Shown: piece after piece, positions 1-9,018 of the stretch | Layout: every line of letters begins with the position of its first letter | Numbering within the stretch: position 1 is the first letter of the stretch | Translations under genes and position numbers: made by a program | NCBI GenBank assembly: GCA_035528415.1 | Contig: DATKYQ010000008.1 | Coordinates: 67,699 to 131,698 of the forward strand | Source: DATKYQ01 sp035528415 | GTDB taxonomy: Bacteria; Myxococcota; B64-G9 | Direction: 5' to 3' | Length of the DNA: 64,000 nucleotides | The notes under the pieces: generated by a model | What the model was told of the DNA's origin: nothing | The model's input: only the letters and a program-made list of their open reading frames with translations | Databases searched by the model: none

Positions 1-101
1 ATCATGCCTGCCAGTAAGAAAGGCTAGCATATGGACCGGGTGGACTCAACAAACTGAACGACATTCTCACGGTTTGACGCCTGCCGGGCATTCTTGAGAA
101 G

Positions 102-1199
102 ATGTTCGCAATGCTATCTGAGAAAACATCAAAACTGGTTGCGCGTCTCTTCATCGCCGGGTTCGAACCCGGGACGTCCGCTGAATCCGATCTATTTTCC
201 CTGATCCACGAGGGCCTGGGCGGGGTGATCCTTTTCTCGCGCAACCTGCCCGACATGGAAACGATACTCGATCAGAACCGAAGGCTCGTCGCTGCGGCCG
301 GGGCGCGAGCGCTGGTTATTTGCCTCGACCAGGAGGGCGGGCGGGTTCAGCGGCTGGGCGCACCATTCTTGCAGCTGCCACCGATGCGCGCCTTGGGCCA
401 AAGCACCGATGCCGGGTTGTGTCACCAGGCCGGCTTGCAGCTCGGCCGCGAGCTTGTGGCTGCGGGATTCGGCATGGACTTCGCGCCGGTACTGGACGTT
501 GACACCAACCCCGCAAACCCGGTCATCGGGGATCGCGCTTTCTCAAGCGATCCAACTCTGGTGGCTCGGCTGGGAGTGGCTTTTGGAGCCGGGCTGCAGG
601 AGGCAGGCGTGGCCGCCGTGGCCAAGCATTTTCCGGGGCACGGCGACACGCTGGTCAACAGCCATCTCGGCTTGCCCGTAGTCGAACACGATCTTGCCCG
701 CCTGCGCGAGGTCGAATTGCCGCCATTCGCCGAGGCCGTGCGACAGGGGCTTTCTGCCATCATGCTGGCCCATCTCCAGGTGCCCGCGCTCGACGAAAAG
801 ATGCCTACTTCTCTTTCCGAGTCGGTCTATCGCCTGGCGCGGGACGAGCTGCATTTCGAGGGCCTGTTGATAAGCGACGATCTAGAGATGAAAGCGGTGG
901 CAGAAGATCCCGGCGTGGTGCCGGCAGCGCTGGCCGCCATTCGCGCCGGCGCCGATGGAGTGCTCATCTGCCACCGGCCGGAGCTTGCCGCCCGAGCCAT
1001 CGACAAGACGGTGCGGGCGGTAGAACGAGGCGAGATTTCCTTAGCGGCACTCGAGGCCGCTAACCGGCGCTGGGACGAGTTGGAGGCGCATTTCGCCCTA
1101 GGCAAATTACGTCCAGATCGAGGCCGGCTGGAGGCGCTTTTCAAAAGCAGCGAGCGCCAATCCCTGGAGCGACGTCTGGCCTCGCTCATGGAGATCTGA
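102..1199 (+). CDS. nagZ: Beta-N-acetylhexosaminidase, GH3 (NagZ-like)
   Basis: This enzyme should remove terminal N-acetylglucosamine from cytoplasmic muropeptides during cell-wall recycling. The 365-residue length is normal for NagZ, and no signal peptide is visible. DQEGGRVQR lies near residue 75, the family signature KHFPGHGD near 174, and SDDLEMKA near 257, whose first Asp is in the position of the GH3 nucleophile. ATG codons at 102 and 111 are both in frame and neither has a clear ribosome binding site, so the first residues are uncertain. The stop codon is directly followed by the GTG of the next gene, which suggests co-transcription. A GH3 enzyme with another substrate is the only real alternative. 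Confidence 0.88.
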   Translation: MFAMLSEKTSKLVARLFIAGFEPGTSAESDLFSLIHEGLGGVILFSRNLPDMETILDQNRRLVAAAGARALVICLDQEGGRVQRLGAPFLQLPPMRALGQSTDAGLCHQAGLQLGRELVAAGFGMDFAPVLDVDTNPANPVIGDRAFSSDPTLVARLGVAFGAGLQEAGVAAVAKHFPGHGDTLVNSHLGLPVVEHDLARLREVELPPFAEAVRQGLSAIMLAHLQVPALDEKMPTSLSESVYRLARDELHFEGLLISDDLEMKAVAEDPGVVPAALAAIRAGADGVLICHRPELAARAIDKTVRAVERGEISLAALEAANRRWDELEAHFALGKLRPDRGRLEALFKSSERQSLERRLASLMEI

Positions 1200-2321
1200 G
1201 TGCTCGCGGCGCGATATGTCCTGCTGGCCTTTTTGTTTTTCATCGGGCCGGCACCGACGAGTGCCGCCGGCGGTAAGACCTGCGTTGATCCCGTTTTCGT
1301 AGAATACGAAGCCCGCATCGCCGAGCGCGCAACCATCGAGCAAAAACTCGCCGGCTGGCAAGAGTTCTTGCAGGCCCACCCGGGGCACGCCTGCGCCAAA
1401 GAAGCCAGGCGCCAGATGCGACTGCTACGCACATCTGCGGCCTACCGCCACGAGCAGGCGATCAACCAGCGCTACCGGAGACGCTCCCGGGGGGGAGTGC
1501 TGGCGCCGGGCGCCAACGAGTTCCCCTCGAACCCGACAACGCAGGATCCGGTCCCGCGCAACCGACTGCGACTGGTGAACGAGTTGATCCTCACGGGAGA
1601 CAGGTTGAGCCGGCGGGCCGGAGTGAAAAATCCTATCTTCTTGCAACTCGTAGAGTTCGAGGCGGCTCCGGTCTACAACCTGGGCCTGAGCGTCACCTTG
1701 CCGTTTGTCGCGGGCGGTCTCGAGGCGGACGGCTTTTCCTACACCGCCGGGAACATACTGCTGGGAGCCAGAGGCATCTGGGGATGCAATCTTTCGGGCG
1801 ATGAATTTCCCCTGGTGTTGAGCGCGGGCATCTCATGGGGCTCGGGCTCGTCCGCCTGGTCGGGAGATGAGCAGGCCACTCTTCTCGATTTCACGGCCTA
1901 TGCCGCGCCGCTTTTTTTCCATCTCTACCGTTACCGTCAAAGCGATTATGCCGTCCATGCGGAAGCCAAGCTGGGGCTAGGCGCGCATTTCATTTCCACG
2001 GGGCTCGTCTATCACGTGCTCGACCAGGGCGGTCCACCGGCCTTCCGGGCCTACCCACGTGTAGATCCTGTAAGTCAAATGTTCTCAGCCTGGCTGGGCT
2101 GGCAGTGGCGCCTGCGCGACTGGCTCGTGCCGCAGTTGGAACTGCTAGCCGGGCTGGGCTTTCCGGCAGAGTCAGAAACGAGCCACCTCTACCTGTCACC
2201 CGGCCTGACCCTGCTGGCCGGCCGCTTAGAATTCACTCTTTCGGTAAGGGTTCCCTTCCTCAATGCAGCAGACTACACAAACTTGCTGCTAGGCTTGCAG
2301 ATCGGGATGCAACTCTGGTAA
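1200..2321 (+). CDS. Secreted protein, possible outer-membrane beta-barrel
   Basis: I do not recognise the family. The 373-residue protein starts with a signal peptide (hydrophobic LAFLFFIGPAP, probable cleavage after SAA near residue 23). A short helical, charged region at about 30-100 follows. From about residue 150 there are alternating hydrophobic/aromatic strands with Gly-rich turns (for example FTLSVRVPF near 345), and the chain ends in W, as barrel proteins often do. This fits an outer-membrane barrel or a barrel-like periplasmic protein, but it is inference. The GTG start abuts the stop of nagZ with no gap, so translation is probably coupled. Confidence 0.6.
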   Translation: MLAARYVLLAFLFFIGPAPTSAAGGKTCVDPVFVEYEARIAERATIEQKLAGWQEFLQAHPGHACAKEARRQMRLLRTSAAYRHEQAINQRYRRRSRGGVLAPGANEFPSNPTTQDPVPRNRLRLVNELILTGDRLSRRAGVKNPIFLQLVEFEAAPVYNLGLSVTLPFVAGGLEADGFSYTAGNILLGARGIWGCNLSGDEFPLVLSAGISWGSGSSAWSGDEQATLLDFTAYAAPLFFHLYRYRQSDYAVHAEAKLGLGAHFISTGLVYHVLDQGGPPAFRAYPRVDPVSQMFSAWLGWQWRLRDWLVPQLELLAGLGFPAESETSHLYLSPGLTLLAGRLEFTLSVRVPFLNAADYTNLLLGLQIGMQLW

Positions 2322-2376
2322 GACTTCCATTTATCAACTCAATTCCTCCCGATTTTCTTCCCAAAAGGAGACGCCC

Positions 2377-3681
2377 TTGAAGCTATATTGCAATTACTTA
2401 CTCGTCTGGCTGGTTGCGTTTCTACCGGCCCTGGCTGCGGCCCAGGATCTGGCTTCAGATAAAAAACAAATTACTTTCATCAATCGCACCATGGAAGGGC
2501 GGATCGGCACTATCCGCAAACAACTGCGGACCGACAAGATCGGGCTGGCAATAAAAAACATCCAGGGAATGACCGAGTCACTGCGCGAGCTTGCCCGGCT
2601 TGCCAAGCGCATTCGTATTAAGCAGCCCGGCTATGCCCCCAATCCGCCGGGCGGTTGCTCGGCCGGACCGGCTACTAACCGGCAAAACGATTTCGCGCAA
2701 GCCAAGAAGTTGGCCATCGAGGCCGGCAAACAACTCAACCGCGACTATGATGCCGCCAACCAGACCTTGCTCAAGGCAAGGAAAAAACAAATCGCCACGA
2801 TCGCCATCTCGGCCTTGAAGTTCACCATAGAGAATGCTCCCGGACGGCAGGGCGGCAAATTGGGTGACCTGGCCGTGGAGAGCGTCAAGAAGCTCAATGG
2901 CTTTCTAATGGATAAGTACGTCGCTCACCCGATCGCCGGGTTCTCAGAGGTAGATCTGCTCAAGGGCAACTTCGTCAAGATCAAAGACGGCGAAAAACTC
3001 ATGGCCCACCTGGATAAATCCCGGCGGCGTGTCCTTGATCTGGCGCATCAGATGGACGATCGGGCCAAGGCCCTGGCCCCGGCCGCAACGGCCGAGAAGG
3101 CCTGGAAAGAATTCGCCTGGCTGTGTCAGCCCGGAGCAGGCAAGGTAGAGGTTACCGTTATTGACTATCGCAGCCGGGATTTGGAGCTGAGCCTGAATGG
3201 TGAAAAATTTGGTCCAAAGTCCAAGGGACAGACATTCACTATTGAGAACGAGGCGATCTTGACCGCCCGAATCGTGGGCCCGCGCCGAAAATTCTGCCAG
3301 CAAAGACGTGAATATGCCAAAAGAACCAAATCGATCATAATTCACCCCGGGCCGGGGGGCGGGCCGCAGGACTCGCTTATTTACTCCTCCAGCCGCATTC
3401 CGGCTAAATCAGCCTGGAAGATCATTTCCGAGAAATTCAAATGGCAGCCGTCTTTCAACTCTTCGATCGAGCGCGCGCCAGCCAGTGTTTCAGACGCCTA
3501 TTGGAAGCTCGAAAAAAACCGTATGCGCTGGAAACTCAAGGCCAAGCCGGGCCAGCAGGTCAACTTGAAGGTGGACGGAAAAATCAAGTGGAGTTTCGAA
3601 TCGAATATTCGCGGCCGGCGTAAAAAGAAAGAAGAAAAAAACGACGGCACGGCCACCCTGGTTTTGAAAGTATCTAAATAG
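2377..3681 (+). CDS. Secreted protein of unknown function
   Basis: The 434-residue product has a signal peptide with a predicted cut after ALAAA near residue 22. The next ~220 residues are charged and probably alpha-helical, rich in Lys, Arg and Leu. A beta-rich C-terminal half follows from about residue 255 with repeated strand-turn segments such as DLELSLNGEKFG and GQQVNLKVDGKI. I recognise no catalytic motif. The TTG start is chosen because AAGGAG at 2365-2370 sits six bases upstream and the signal peptide starts there. The gene lies 55 bases after the preceding secreted protein and may be in the same operon. It ends five bases before a convergent gene. Confidence 0.6.
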   Translation: MKLYCNYLLVWLVAFLPALAAAQDLASDKKQITFINRTMEGRIGTIRKQLRTDKIGLAIKNIQGMTESLRELARLAKRIRIKQPGYAPNPPGGCSAGPATNRQNDFAQAKKLAIEAGKQLNRDYDAANQTLLKARKKQIATIAISALKFTIENAPGRQGGKLGDLAVESVKKLNGFLMDKYVAHPIAGFSEVDLLKGNFVKIKDGEKLMAHLDKSRRRVLDLAHQMDDRAKALAPAATAEKAWKEFAWLCQPGAGKVEVTVIDYRSRDLELSLNGEKFGPKSKGQTFTIENEAILTARIVGPRRKFCQQRREYAKRTKSIIIHPGPGGGPQDSLIYSSSRIPAKSAWKIISEKFKWQPSFNSSIERAPASVSDAYWKLEKNRMRWKLKAKPGQQVNLKVDGKIKWSFESNIRGRRKKKEEKNDGTATLVLKVSK

Positions 3682-3686
3682 GCCTA

Positions 3687-4352
3687 TCAGGCAGCATCCG
3701 CCTTGTGATCCTTGTCGGCCAGAGTCTTCTGCAGGGCGGCGATCTTTTCCATGGCCAGTTCGAGCTTGCTCTTGGTCACGCGGTAGACCTGCTCGTCGTT
3801 GCGCGCCTTGCGCCTGGCAGCTTCCAGTTTCTTGGCTTGCGACTTGTTCTCGCGCTCGATGTCGTCGAGCCGCTTGCCTTTTGCGGAGTCACCCCCGGAA
3901 CGCGCTTTCGACTCCCGGCGAGCCTCTTCCACCTCGGTCTTCAGGCGCTCGTTTATAGCCTGTAAGCTTGATACCTCCTCGTTGGCTCGTTCCGTCGCCG
4001 CTCTTGACGCGGCCAATTCGGCCCGTGCCTCCTCGAGCGCCTGTTCCTGGATGCGATCCAGCTCGACCTGTTCGGGCGTCGGTCCCGTTGTTTTGCCGGC
4101 TTGTTCAAGTGTATAGACTTTCTTCTTGAGCCTGCGTTCCTCTTCGCGCACCTTGTCGAGCTGACTACTGAGCTGCTTGTTTTGCCCGCGCTTGTCCTCA
4201 ATCTCCCGGGAAACCTTCTCGATAGCGGCCTGGTTTTCCTTTTCGGCGTCGCCGAAAAGGCGAATTTCAGCCGATCGCCTGGAGGCGATCAACGCGGAAA
4301 CAACAAATGAGACGAAGAAAAGCCCGGCTAATCCGGCCAAGAGAATCTGCAT
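3687..4352 (-). CDS. Membrane-anchored coiled-coil protein
   Basis: The 221-residue protein has one N-terminal membrane segment (about residues 3-23, LLAGLAGLFFVSFVVSALIA). Almost all the rest is a long Glu/Lys/Arg/Ala-rich coiled coil with regular hydrophobic spacing from about residue 38 to 215. No enzymatic motif is visible, so a structural or scaffold role at the inner membrane is likely. The ATG has GAGGACGGAG just upstream on the minus strand. The gene converges on the secreted protein to its left and diverges from purL, so it appears to be a single-gene unit. Coiled-coil sequence alone cannot assign a family. Confidence 0.65.
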   Translation of the reverse strand: MQILLAGLAGLFFVSFVVSALIASRRSAEIRLFGDAEKENQAAIEKVSREIEDKRGQNKQLSSQLDKVREEERRLKKKVYTLEQAGKTTGPTPEQVELDRIQEQALEEARAELAASRAATERANEEVSSLQAINERLKTEVEEARRESKARSGGDSAKGKRLDDIERENKSQAKKLEAARRKARNDEQVYRVTKSKLELAMEKIAALQKTLADKDHKADAA

Positions 4353-4500
4353 GGCTCCGTCCTCTTATAATTCGATGTTACAAGTCCAAGGAACGCAGCC
4401 TCTTAGCATGGTTGCGCAGCTAAAGGCAAGAACAAGGTACGGTTGACATCATCGGCGTTGTGGGGGATCTTCTGGCGGAACTCGAGCAGGGAGAATCTGC

Positions 4501-7479
4501 ATGGCCCACCGAATCGAGGTCGCACTGGCCGCCTGGGTGGCGGATGCGCCGGGCAATAAGATCCGCGCACGGATAAGCTCGGAGCTCGGCATCGAAGTCG
4601 GTGCCGTGCGTTGCATTGACGTCTACACGCTTGACGTCGAGTTGACTCCCGACCAGCTTTCACAGGTGGCCGGAGATCCGTTGTGCGATCCGGTCATTCA
4701 GCGCTCGGCCATCGACGCACCGCTCGGAAGTGGTTTCGACTGGGCGATCGAGGTCGCCTATCGTCCCGGCGTCACCGACAATGTCGGGCGCACCGCCGCC
4801 GAGGCTGTCGCCCTGTCTCTGGATCGTCCGCTGCGCGATGGCAAGGGGGTATATACTTCACGTCAATACCTGATCCGGGGCAAGCTCGGCCGTGACCAGG
4901 TGGAACGCATCGCCACTGAACTGCTGTCCAACGAGTTAATCCAGCGCTCGGCAGTCATGGATGCGGCCACATTTGAAAAATCGGGAGGTTTTCCGATCGA
5001 GGTTCCTCGTGTTTCCGGCAGCGGTCGACCGGAGGCGGGCGGCATTTCGCTGCAACTCGACGACCAGAACCTGGTGCGACTCAGCCGCGAGAGGGTGCTG
5101 GCCCTGTCGCTCGACGAGATGCACGCGCTACGCGACTACTTCGACTCGCAAGAGGTGCGGGCGGCTCGCGTCGCGCAGTCGCTCGGTCACGATCCCACCG
5201 ATGTCGAACTCGAGGCCCTTGCGCAAACATGGTCGGAGCATTGCAAGCACAAGATTTTCAACGCTTGTATCCGCTACCGGGAGAACGACGGCCGCCAGGA
5301 AGAGATCGTCTCGCTCTTCGATACCTACGTGCGGGGTGCCACCGAGAAAGTACGCAAGATCAAAGGCGAGCAGGACTTATGCCTGAGCGTTTTTTCCGAC
5401 AACGCCGGGGTGATCAAGTTCAACGACGACTGGAGCCTGGTCTTCAAGGTCGAGACCCACAACAGCCCCTCGGCGCTGGATCCTTACGGCGGCGCTTTAA
5501 CCGGTATCGTGGGAGTCAATCGCGATCCTTTCGGGACCGGCATGGGGGCGCGGCTGATTTTCAATACCGATGTCTTCTGCTTCGCGAGCCCTTTCCGCGA
5601 AGGAATGATCCCCAGGGGACTACTGCATCCGCGCCGGGTGCTCGAGGGCGTTCGCGAGGGTGTCGAGCACGGCGGCAACAAGAGCGGCATTCCGACCATC
5701 AACGGCTCGGTGCTCTTCGACGAGCGCTACCTGGGCAAGCCGCTGGTCTACTGCGGAACGGCCGGCCTGCTGCCGGCCACGGTTTCCGGCAAGCCCGGGC
5801 ACGAGAAAGAGGCGCGCCCGGGAGACCGGATCGTCATGGTCGGCGGGCGTATCGGCAAGGACGGCATTCACGGGGCCACTTTCTCTTCTGAGGAACTGCA
5901 CGAGGGCTCGCCGGCCACGGCTGTGCAAATCGGCGATCCGATCACCCAGAAGCGCATGACCGACTTCCTACTCAGGGCCCGCGACCAGGGGCTTTACCGC
6001 GGTATAACCGACAACGGTGCAGGCGGGTTGTCTTCTTCGGTGGGCGAGATGGCCGAAGATCCCGGCGGGTGCGATCTCGACCTGACGCAGGCGCCCCTGA
6101 AATACACCGGTCTGGCTCCCTGGGAGATCCTGCTCAGCGAGGCCCAGGAACGCATGACCGTGGCGGTGCCACCCGAGAAGCTCGAGCATTTCATGGACCT
6201 GGCCAACCGCTACCAGGTCGAGGCCACAGACCTGGGTCACTTCGAAGACAGCGGATACTTCAAGGTCAGCGACAATGGCCGCTGCGTCGCCTTTCTGAAA
6301 ATGGATTTCTTGCACAACGGCGTGCCGCGCATGGATCTCGTGGCGCGCTGGAGCACCCCGGACAACCCGGGCGTCTTGCCGGCGGAACCAGACGATCACG
6401 GCAAACTGCTCAAGTCGATGCTGGGCCGTCTGAACATCTGCTCCAAGGCCTACTGGGTCAGGCAGTACGATCACGAGGTCCAAGCCGGCACGGTATTGAA
6501 ACCGTTGTCCGGGGCCCGTGACGATGGCCCGTCCGACGCGGCCGTTTTCAGGCCTCTGCTCGATTCGATGGAGGCGGTGGTTGTCTCGCACGGAATCTGC
6601 CCGCGCTACAGCGATCTCGACACCTACGCCATGGCCGCCGCGGCGGTGGACGAGGCCGTCAGGAACGCCGTCGCGGTCGGTGCCGACCCCAGGCGCATGG
6701 CCGGCCTGGACAACTTCTGCTGGTGCGATCCGGTCTTGAGTGAAAATAATCCCGACGGTGATTTCAAGCTGGGGCAACTGGTGCGCGCCAACCGCGGGCT
6801 GTACGACACCTGCGTGGCCTACGGCATTCCCTGTATCTCGGGCAAGGACAGCATGAAGAACGACGCTGTCATCGAGGGCAAGCGCATCTCGATCCCGCCA
6901 ACTTTACTGTTCTCGCTGTTGGGCAAGCTGGACGACGCCTCGCGGGCGGTGTCCATGGACGCCAAGCGTAAAGGCGATCTGGTCTACGTACTGGGCACAA
7001 CCCGCCCGGAGCTTGGCGCCTCGGAGTACTTCGGCCACATGAACATCACAGGCGGAACAGTCCCCCTGGTGCGCAGCGAGGAATCGGCGCCGCTCTACCG
7101 CTCTCTTCACCGGGCCATCTGGAGCGGCTGCGTCTCGGCCTGTCACGACCTGTCCGACGGCGGGCTGGGTGTGGCGCTGGCCGAGGTCGCCTTCGCGGGC
7201 GGGCTGGGCATGGAGATCGATCTCGGCCGCGTGCCTCTCGAGGGCGTCGAACGGGACGATCTCCTGCTCTTCTCGGAGAGCCAGGGTCGTTTCGTGGTCA
7301 CCATCCCGGCCGGCAGCAAATCGGACTTCGAGGAGATCATGGCCGGCCACCCCGTGGGTATAGTCGGCGCCGTGACTGCCGACGGCATGCTGACGCTCGA
7401 CGGGCTTTCGGGTGAAATCGTACTAAGCGAATCAATCGAAGAGTTGCGCCAGGCCTGGCTGCGGCCGCTGGATTTCTGA
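4501..7479 (+). CDS. purL: Phosphoribosylformylglycinamidine synthase, PurL-type with fused PurS-like modules
   Basis: This is the synthetase subunit of FGAM synthase, step 4 of de novo purine synthesis, using ammonia from PurQ. The 992-residue protein lies between small bacterial PurL (about 730) and the full-length enzyme (about 1,300). The PurL core is clear: THNSPSALDPYGGALTG near residue 320, HGGNKSGIPTINGSVLF near 391, and a second half from about 670. The first ~180 residues hold two similar PurS-like segments, each ending in an IQRSA motif (near 66-70 and 148-152). The ATG at 4501 follows AGGGAG. purQ starts 15 bases after the stop, so the two should be translated in step. The fused PurS modules explain the absence of a separate purS here. 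Confidence 0.9.
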   Translation: MAHRIEVALAAWVADAPGNKIRARISSELGIEVGAVRCIDVYTLDVELTPDQLSQVAGDPLCDPVIQRSAIDAPLGSGFDWAIEVAYRPGVTDNVGRTAAEAVALSLDRPLRDGKGVYTSRQYLIRGKLGRDQVERIATELLSNELIQRSAVMDAATFEKSGGFPIEVPRVSGSGRPEAGGISLQLDDQNLVRLSRERVLALSLDEMHALRDYFDSQEVRAARVAQSLGHDPTDVELEALAQTWSEHCKHKIFNACIRYRENDGRQEEIVSLFDTYVRGATEKVRKIKGEQDLCLSVFSDNAGVIKFNDDWSLVFKVETHNSPSALDPYGGALTGIVGVNRDPFGTGMGARLIFNTDVFCFASPFREGMIPRGLLHPRRVLEGVREGVEHGGNKSGIPTINGSVLFDERYLGKPLVYCGTAGLLPATVSGKPGHEKEARPGDRIVMVGGRIGKDGIHGATFSSEELHEGSPATAVQIGDPITQKRMTDFLLRARDQGLYRGITDNGAGGLSSSVGEMAEDPGGCDLDLTQAPLKYTGLAPWEILLSEAQERMTVAVPPEKLEHFMDLANRYQVEATDLGHFEDSGYFKVSDNGRCVAFLKMDFLHNGVPRMDLVARWSTPDNPGVLPAEPDDHGKLLKSMLGRLNICSKAYWVRQYDHEVQAGTVLKPLSGARDDGPSDAAVFRPLLDSMEAVVVSHGICPRYSDLDTYAMAAAAVDEAVRNAVAVGADPRRMAGLDNFCWCDPVLSENNPDGDFKLGQLVRANRGLYDTCVAYGIPCISGKDSMKNDAVIEGKRISIPPTLLFSLLGKLDDASRAVSMDAKRKGDLVYVLGTTRPELGASEYFGHMNITGGTVPLVRSEESAPLYRSLHRAIWSGCVSACHDLSDGGLGVALAEVAFAGGLGMEIDLGRVPLEGVERDDLLLFSESQGRFVVTIPAGSKSDFEEIMAGHPVGIVGAVTADGMLTLDGLSGEIVLSESIEELRQAWLRPLDF

Positions 7480-7494
7480 GAAGAGAGAGACGAG

Positions 7495-8313
7495 ATGACG
7501 ACTGTCAAGGCCCTGGTGATAAGCGGCAACGGCACTAACTGCGAGCGGGAAACGGCCTTTGCCTGCCGGCAGGCCGGGGCCGACGTTGCCGACATTGTTC
7601 CTGTCTGGGACATCGTTGCCGGTGAGACCCGCCTCGGCGACTACAACCTGCTGTGCCTGGCGGGGGGTTTTCTGGACGGCGACGACCTGGGCGCGGCGCG
7701 CGCCTGCGCCAACCGTTATCGTAACGCCCGCATCGCCGGTTCCGAGCGACGGCTGTGGGATGAATTGCAGGCCTTTGTGGCCGACGGCAAGTTGGTGGTC
7801 GGGATCTGCAACGGCTTCCAGTTGATGGTCAAGCTGGGCCTCTTGCCGCTGCTCGAGACCGGAAAACAGCGCCAGGTGGTTACGCTGACCTTCAACGACT
7901 CGGGGCGTTTCGAAAACCGCTGGGTGGACCTGGTGTGCGACCAGCAAAGCCCCTGTGTTTTCACTCGCGGCATCGATCGTCTGCCCCTTCCCGTCAGGCA
8001 CGGGGAAGGCAAGCTGGTGGCCGAGGCGGAAATGCTCGACAACCTGGCCGCCCGGCACCTGGTTCCGCTGAGGTACGCAGACCCATCCAGCGGCCGACCC
8101 ACCGAGCACTACCCGGCCAACCCCAACGGCTCGCCGGGCGGCGCGGCCGGAATATGCGATCCCAGCGGGCGCCTGTTCGGCCTGATGCCTCACCCCGAGT
8201 GCTACCTGCACCGCACCCACCACCCGCGCTGGACCCGCGAGCCCGACCTGCCGGAAGAAGGCCTGGGCTTGTTGATCTTTAAAAACGCGGTTCGAGAAAT
8301 ACGGTCTGGCTGA
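7495..8313 (+). CDS. purQ: Phosphoribosylformylglycinamidine synthase, glutaminase subunit PurQ
   Basis: PurQ hydrolyses glutamine and passes ammonia to PurL in purine synthesis. The 272-residue protein is a class I glutamine amidotransferase. The nucleophile Cys sits in GICNGFQLM near residue 104, and the His and Glu of the triad are in LMPHPEC near 230. The N-terminus carries the typical start of the family, VLVISGNGTNCERE-like (here ALVISGNGTNCERE). It is longer than the roughly 225-residue PurQ of Bacillus and matches the longer type. It lies 15 bases after purL with a purine-rich GAGAGAGACGAG before the ATG. Confidence 0.92.
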   Translation: MTTVKALVISGNGTNCERETAFACRQAGADVADIVPVWDIVAGETRLGDYNLLCLAGGFLDGDDLGAARACANRYRNARIAGSERRLWDELQAFVADGKLVVGICNGFQLMVKLGLLPLLETGKQRQVVTLTFNDSGRFENRWVDLVCDQQSPCVFTRGIDRLPLPVRHGEGKLVAEAEMLDNLAARHLVPLRYADPSSGRPTEHYPANPNGSPGGAAGICDPSGRLFGLMPHPECYLHRTHHPRWTREPDLPEEGLGLLIFKNAVREIRSG

Positions 8314-8332
8314 CCGGCCGGAAGCGTCGTCG

Positions 8333-9001
8333 ATGAAACGCCGAGATTTCATCTTCACCTGTCTGTCTGCCGGGATTGCCGCCATCTTGCCGGGCGCGGC
8401 ATTCGGGCGAGAGAAGAGGGTTCTCTACCTTCAACCGTTGGGCAAGAAGCTCGGTAACAATGACCTTGCGATTCTGAAAAAGGCGTTGCGAGAGTTCTTC
8501 ACCTTCGAGTTGGTAGCGCGCCAACGGGTGAGCATGCCTCGGGAGGCATATTACCCGCCCAGGAAACGCTACCGGGCCGAGAAGCTGCTGGACTTTCTGG
8601 AACGTACGGCGCCCGACGACGCCTATCGCATCCTGGGCCTGACCGGCACTGACATTTCCACAACCAAGGGCGATTACAAAGACTGGGGCATCCTGGGTCT
8701 GGGCTCGATCAACGACCGGACGGCGGTCATCTCAATGTTCCGCTGTCTCAAGGGAGCCAAGAACCGAGGGCATGCCCGCATTCGCCTGGCCAAGGTCGCG
8801 GTCCACGAGATCGGTCACACCCTGGGCCTCGATCACTGCCCCAACCGCGGCTGCCTGATGGAAGACGCTCGCGGCAAGGTCTCGACCTGCGACCGCGAGT
8901 ACGACTTCTGCGGGCATTGCCGCCATTTGTTGAAAAAGTGGGCCCGGCCCATCCCGGCCTTCCCCGAGATCCCCTGGCCTAGATCCGAGGCCAGTAAATA
9001 A
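8333..9001 (+). CDS. Archaemetzincin-type zinc protease with a Tat-like signal
   Basis: The protein has the archaemetzincin signature HEIGHTLGLDHC (about residues 158-169), then CLM four residues on and CGHC near 196-199. The three His residues and the HE pair bind the catalytic zinc, and the four Cys bind a second, structural zinc. The 222 residues include an N-terminal export signal: KRRDF at residues 2-6 followed by a hydrophobic stretch and AFG near 25, which looks like a twin-arginine signal. Known archaemetzincins are usually described as soluble proteins without such a signal. The gene follows purQ by 19 bases, probably by chance of operon structure. Substrate is unknown. Confidence 0.82.
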   Translation: MKRRDFIFTCLSAGIAAILPGAAFGREKRVLYLQPLGKKLGNNDLAILKKALREFFTFELVARQRVSMPREAYYPPRKRYRAEKLLDFLERTAPDDAYRILGLTGTDISTTKGDYKDWGILGLGSINDRTAVISMFRCLKGAKNRGHARIRLAKVAVHEIGHTLGLDHCPNRGCLMEDARGKVSTCDREYDFCGHCRHLLKKWARPIPAFPEIPWPRSEASK

Positions 9002-9018
9002 CACTCACCTCGGGCGGG

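Noticed and set aside
5968..6777. 269-residue open frame antisense to purL
   Set aside because: It mirrors highly conserved purL codons and shows no family features.
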